A stretch of DNA of 64,000 nt from Sphingobacterium sp. (lineage in GTDB: Bacteria > Bacteroidota > Bacteroidia > Sphingobacteriales > Sphingobacteriaceae): NCBI GenBank assembly GCA_031253985.1, contig JAIRVH010000042.1, positions 62,001-126,000 of the forward strand, in the 5' to 3' direction. Position 1 is the stretch's first letter. Each line of letters opens with the position of its first letter. Positions 61,642 to 64,000 of this stretch are shown in pieces. The position numbers were made by a program, and so were the translations under genes. A model generated the notes under the pieces. That model did no database searches and had not been told where the DNA came from. It saw only the letters and a program-made list of their open reading frames with translations.

Positions 61642-62604
61642 ATGTTCAAAATCGCTATCTTTCGTGCTCTTCAATTGGGGGATCTCCTGTGCTCTATACC
61701 GGCAATAGATGCCCTAAAATTGAATTATCCGGACGCGAAACTCTATTTTATTGGTTTGCCGCATATGCGTGCACTAATGGAGCGTTTTGACTGCATAGAC
61801 GAATATATTGATTTCCCCGGGCATCCGGCGCTTCCGGAAATTCCGCACGACCCCAGGGAATTGGCTCGCTTTATATTGCGTATGCAAGCTGAAAATTTTG
61901 ATCTGCTCGTCCAGATGCAGGGAGACGGAACTATAGTAAACGGTTTCTTAACACAATTTGGCGCAAGGCGCTTGGTCGGATTTAAACTTTTAGCGCCTGT
62001 AGGTGATTCGGATTGGCTGACCTATCCGAATCACCTGCACGAGGTGGACCGACATCTGGCACTCGTCCGTTTTTTAGGTATCGAAGAGGCGTCGCGCGCG
62101 ATGTATTATCCAATATATCCAGCAGACTGGGCAGCGTATGAGCACATAAGATCTGAAATAGAACGACCCTTTGTTATCGTGCATGTAGGAAGTAGGGACG
62201 CGAGAAGGCGTTGGCCGGTCGAAAATTTCGCATATTTAAGCGAGTATATCTACAGGATGGGGTATCAGCTCATACTGACAGGAGTTGAAGCAGAGCAACA
62301 ATTGGTTAATGAACTGCAGAAACTAATGGAATTTCCCGCAGTCAATCTTTGTTCCAGGCTGGATTTAGGCACATTGGGCTGTCTTTTAACAGAAGCATCG
62401 TTGTTACTGTGTAACTGTACAGGCATTTCGCATATTGCTGCAGCACTGCAGACCAAGAGTATCGTCATCAGTATGGATGGCGAGCCACAGCGATGGGGTC
62501 CGCGCAATACAACATTGCATACCACATTTGACCTCACTAAATCCATCGAGTTGGGACGGATTGAAAATGAAATCAGTCACCTTCTTCCATCAATTTCCTT
62601 TTGA
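61642..62604 (+). CDS. Glycosyltransferase family 9 (heptosyltransferase-like, 320 aa)
   Basis: GT-B fold with GT9 signatures: N-terminal FRALQLGDLLCSIPAIDALK, ARRLVGF, HVGSRDARRRWPVENFAYL and the C-terminal nucleotide site LLLCNCTGISHIAAALQTKSIVI with G-E-P-Q-R-W-G-P. It should transfer a heptose or related sugar from an ADP-sugar to lipid A core. Its 3' end overlaps the convergent GT9 gene by 32 bases. Confidence 0.88.
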   Translation: MFKIAIFRALQLGDLLCSIPAIDALKLNYPDAKLYFIGLPHMRALMERFDCIDEYIDFPGHPALPEIPHDPRELARFILRMQAENFDLLVQMQGDGTIVNGFLTQFGARRLVGFKLLAPVGDSDWLTYPNHLHEVDRHLALVRFLGIEEASRAMYYPIYPADWAAYEHIRSEIERPFVIVHVGSRDARRRWPVENFAYLSEYIYRMGYQLILTGVEAEQQLVNELQKLMEFPAVNLCSRLDLGTLGCLLTEASLLLCNCTGISHIAAALQTKSIVISMDGEPQRWGPRNTTLHTTFDLTKSIELGRIENEISHLLPSISF

Positions 62605-63664
62605 GACCAGTGCGCTCGAGTAATGCATGGAATTTTTCGAGGATCACGTCGGTAGTCAAAGGCGCGATTTTAGTAGTGCCGTTCTGTTTATCAACGAAGA
62701 TATTAATAGTGTTCTTTGACCGGGCCGAAGGACTGACTGGATATAAAACAAAATCTGAATCGCGGGACCAGGGGATATGTTGTGGATTAGTCTGCGCATA
62801 GAGTACCAAAGTAGGCCGTTGTAGCGCACAGGAGATGTGAGCTACGCCGGTATTTACTGTGATTACAGCAGCAGCCTGCTGTACCAATAGCAAAAGATCG
62901 CGGACGCTGGTTGTTCCGATGAGATTTACCAGATTCTGTGAATTGGGGGTTGACGAACAGGACCTTAAGTAATCATTATTTCCTTTGCCGACCAATACGA
63001 CCTGAAAATTCAGTTCGATCAGTTTTTCAATGAGCGCTCGAGCGACCTCAATCGGGATACGACGCTTCTCTTCAGAGACATCGTAATTGAGAATAACAGG
63101 TTTAAACGCCGGATTTGAAACGAAGATTGGAAATCTGCCAGAAGGTATTTGTAAAGTGGGTAGGGAACTGTTTAGCGTTGAAATGCCAAGGTACTTCACT
63201 AATTCAAGATCCCTTGTAATCTGATGCCGGACCTGAAACAACGGTTCTTTATCGGGAATCCATTGTGTGAGCAATGTATAGGGGTTTTCACGCATATAAG
63301 CCGCTCGCTTTGGAATTCCTGCAAGATATGCTAACATAATCGCCGCCATGGGATTCTGGCTATATACGTTGAATATGATACAGGCATCAAATTGTTTTTC
63401 CCGAATATCGGCGATCAAGGCCTCAGTGTAAGTGGCGGAATCTTGATTCCCTAATTTCATCCATGGTGCATCGTATTGGATATAAGCATCCACAGTACCC
63501 AGAAACGGGATGATGGGAATAGCCATTTCTGATGCTAGAAGTGTAATCTTGCAGTGCGGCATGTTCGTTTTTATCTGCTGAAAGGCGGCATTGTTCATGA
63601 TTAAATCCCCCATATTATCCAATCGGATGATCAGCATATTTTTACAATCTTTCCATTCATCCAT
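62573..63664 (-). CDS. Glycosyltransferase family 9 (heptosyltransferase-like, 363 aa)
   Basis: IIRLDNMGDLIMNNAAFQQIK at the N-terminus, a GIPKRAAYMRENPY acceptor-side loop and VITVNTGVAHISCALQRPTLVLYAQTNPQHIPW near the C-terminus match GT9. It begins 1 base before the stop of the upstream nucleotidyltransferase gene (63666), so it is coupled with it. Likely product: an LPS inner-core heptosyltransferase (inference). Confidence 0.9.
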   Translation of the reverse strand: MDEWKDCKNMLIIRLDNMGDLIMNNAAFQQIKTNMPHCKITLLASEMAIPIIPFLGTVDAYIQYDAPWMKLGNQDSATYTEALIADIREKQFDACIIFNVYSQNPMAAIMLAYLAGIPKRAAYMRENPYTLLTQWIPDKEPLFQVRHQITRDLELVKYLGISTLNSSLPTLQIPSGRFPIFVSNPAFKPVILNYDVSEEKRRIPIEVARALIEKLIELNFQVVLVGKGNNDYLRSCSSTPNSQNLVNLIGTTSVRDLLLLVQQAAAVITVNTGVAHISCALQRPTLVLYAQTNPQHIPWSRDSDFVLYPVSPSARSKNTINIFVDKQNGTTKIAPLTTDVILEKFHALLERTGLKRKLMEEGD

Positions 63665-63665
63665 A

Positions 63666-64000
63666 TTAGCTGATCTTTTTTAAGAATTGGCCACCATTTT
63701 CCTGCACACGTTCTATAATCTTAGTCGTCGATTGTTTGTGTACATGTGGAATAAAGACAAGTTGGGTTCCCAGTATTTGAAGCAGTCCCATTTCGGGCAT
63801 TTCTTCGCTTTTATAAGCCTCACCTTTAACAAATACATGGGGCTTCACTTTTTCGAGTACCGGAATCGGATCGTCAGAAAATTCATCACCAAAGGGAACG
63901 ATGTAATCTACAGCCGATAGCGCGCGCAGCACTTCGATACGTTCGCTCAGTGTATTTATGGGTCTGGAATCTCCTTTCAATCGAGCAATGCTTTCGTCTG
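63666..64000 (-). CDS. D-glycero-beta-D-manno-heptose 1-phosphate adenylyltransferase domain, C-terminal part (runs off the right edge)
   Basis: The visible 111 codons read D-E-S-I-A-R-L-K-G-D-S-R-P-I-N, then RIEVLRALSAVDYIVPF and PIPVLEKVKPHVFVKGEAY. These are the RLKG-RPIN motif and KG-Y of the RfaE/HldE domain II cytidylyltransferase fold. The enzyme makes ADP-heptose for LPS core. Whether it is a fused HldE or the separate RfaE2 cannot be seen. The neighbouring GT9 gene fits a heptose operon. Confidence 0.92.
   Translation of the reverse strand, partial: DESIARLKGDSRPINTLSERIEVLRALSAVDYIVPFGDEFSDDPIPVLEKVKPHVFVKGEAYKSEEMPEMGLLQILGTQLVFIPHVHKQSTTKIIERVQENGGQFLKKIS

Overview
The window looks like chromosome from a member of the Bacteroidota, most probably a Sphingobacterium-like member of the Sphingobacteriaceae (inferred from gene content; no marker gene is present). 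The grounds are a SusC/SusD pair, a DUF6377 polysaccharide regulator, a fimbrillin-type lipoprotein, many AraC regulators, and promoter -7 boxes of the TAnnTTTG type. No tRNA, rRNA, CRISPR array or intact insertion sequence was seen.

Layout. 0-2.8 kb: the end of an aldo/keto reductase, a 64-aa DNA-binding-like protein, then an intergenic stretch with two short-period tandem arrays (11 bp and 10 bp) leading into a compact four-gene cassette (conserved unknown, DUF5675, unknown, tiny membrane protein) that looks phage-derived. 2.9-9.1 kb: a response regulator whose phospho-acceptor Asp is Ala, an orphan 241-aa protein, an intact amidohydrolase-fold gene that has lost nearly all metal ligands, an AraC regulator, a 52-aa peptide and a fimbrillin-like lipoprotein. 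9.1-11 kb: a stand-alone PBP2. 11.3-26.5 kb: a polysaccharide utilization locus with a divergent layout: SusE-like/SusC/SusD on the minus strand; a PL38-like polyuronate lyase, DUF6377 regulator, two ThuA proteins and a GH9 glucanase on the plus strand. This set fits a beta-1,4-linked glucuronan or oxidised-cellulose type substrate (inference).

26.6-34.5 kb: redox and stress genes, each beside a regulator (AKR/HxlR, esterase-OsmC/AraC, aldehyde dehydrogenase/AraC, DHA2 pump). 34.6-42.8 kb: PAS histidine kinase, flavin reductase plus DUF2867 SDR, a NEW3-ABC exporter operon and an Hsp20 chaperone. 43-52 kb: three SDR genes each followed by an AraC gene, plus a further AraC gene and a Tet-type MFS pump. 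52-59 kb: a stand-alone CheB, a 1731-aa CheB-CheR-PAS-histidine kinase and a receiver-only response regulator, probably one signalling unit. 59-64 kb: an SDR, an FAD/Rieske oxidoreductase, and the edge of a heptose/LPS cluster (two GT9 transferases and the adenylyltransferase end of HldE/RfaE).

The strongest leads are the catalytically stripped amidohydrolase and its neighbourhood, the helically phased decamer array before the phage-like cassette, the Asp-less LuxR regulator, and the CheB domain in the giant kinase whose catalytic Asp is Asn beside a separate CheB with an intact triad. All functional statements rest on motif reading and recall of families; no database search was run.
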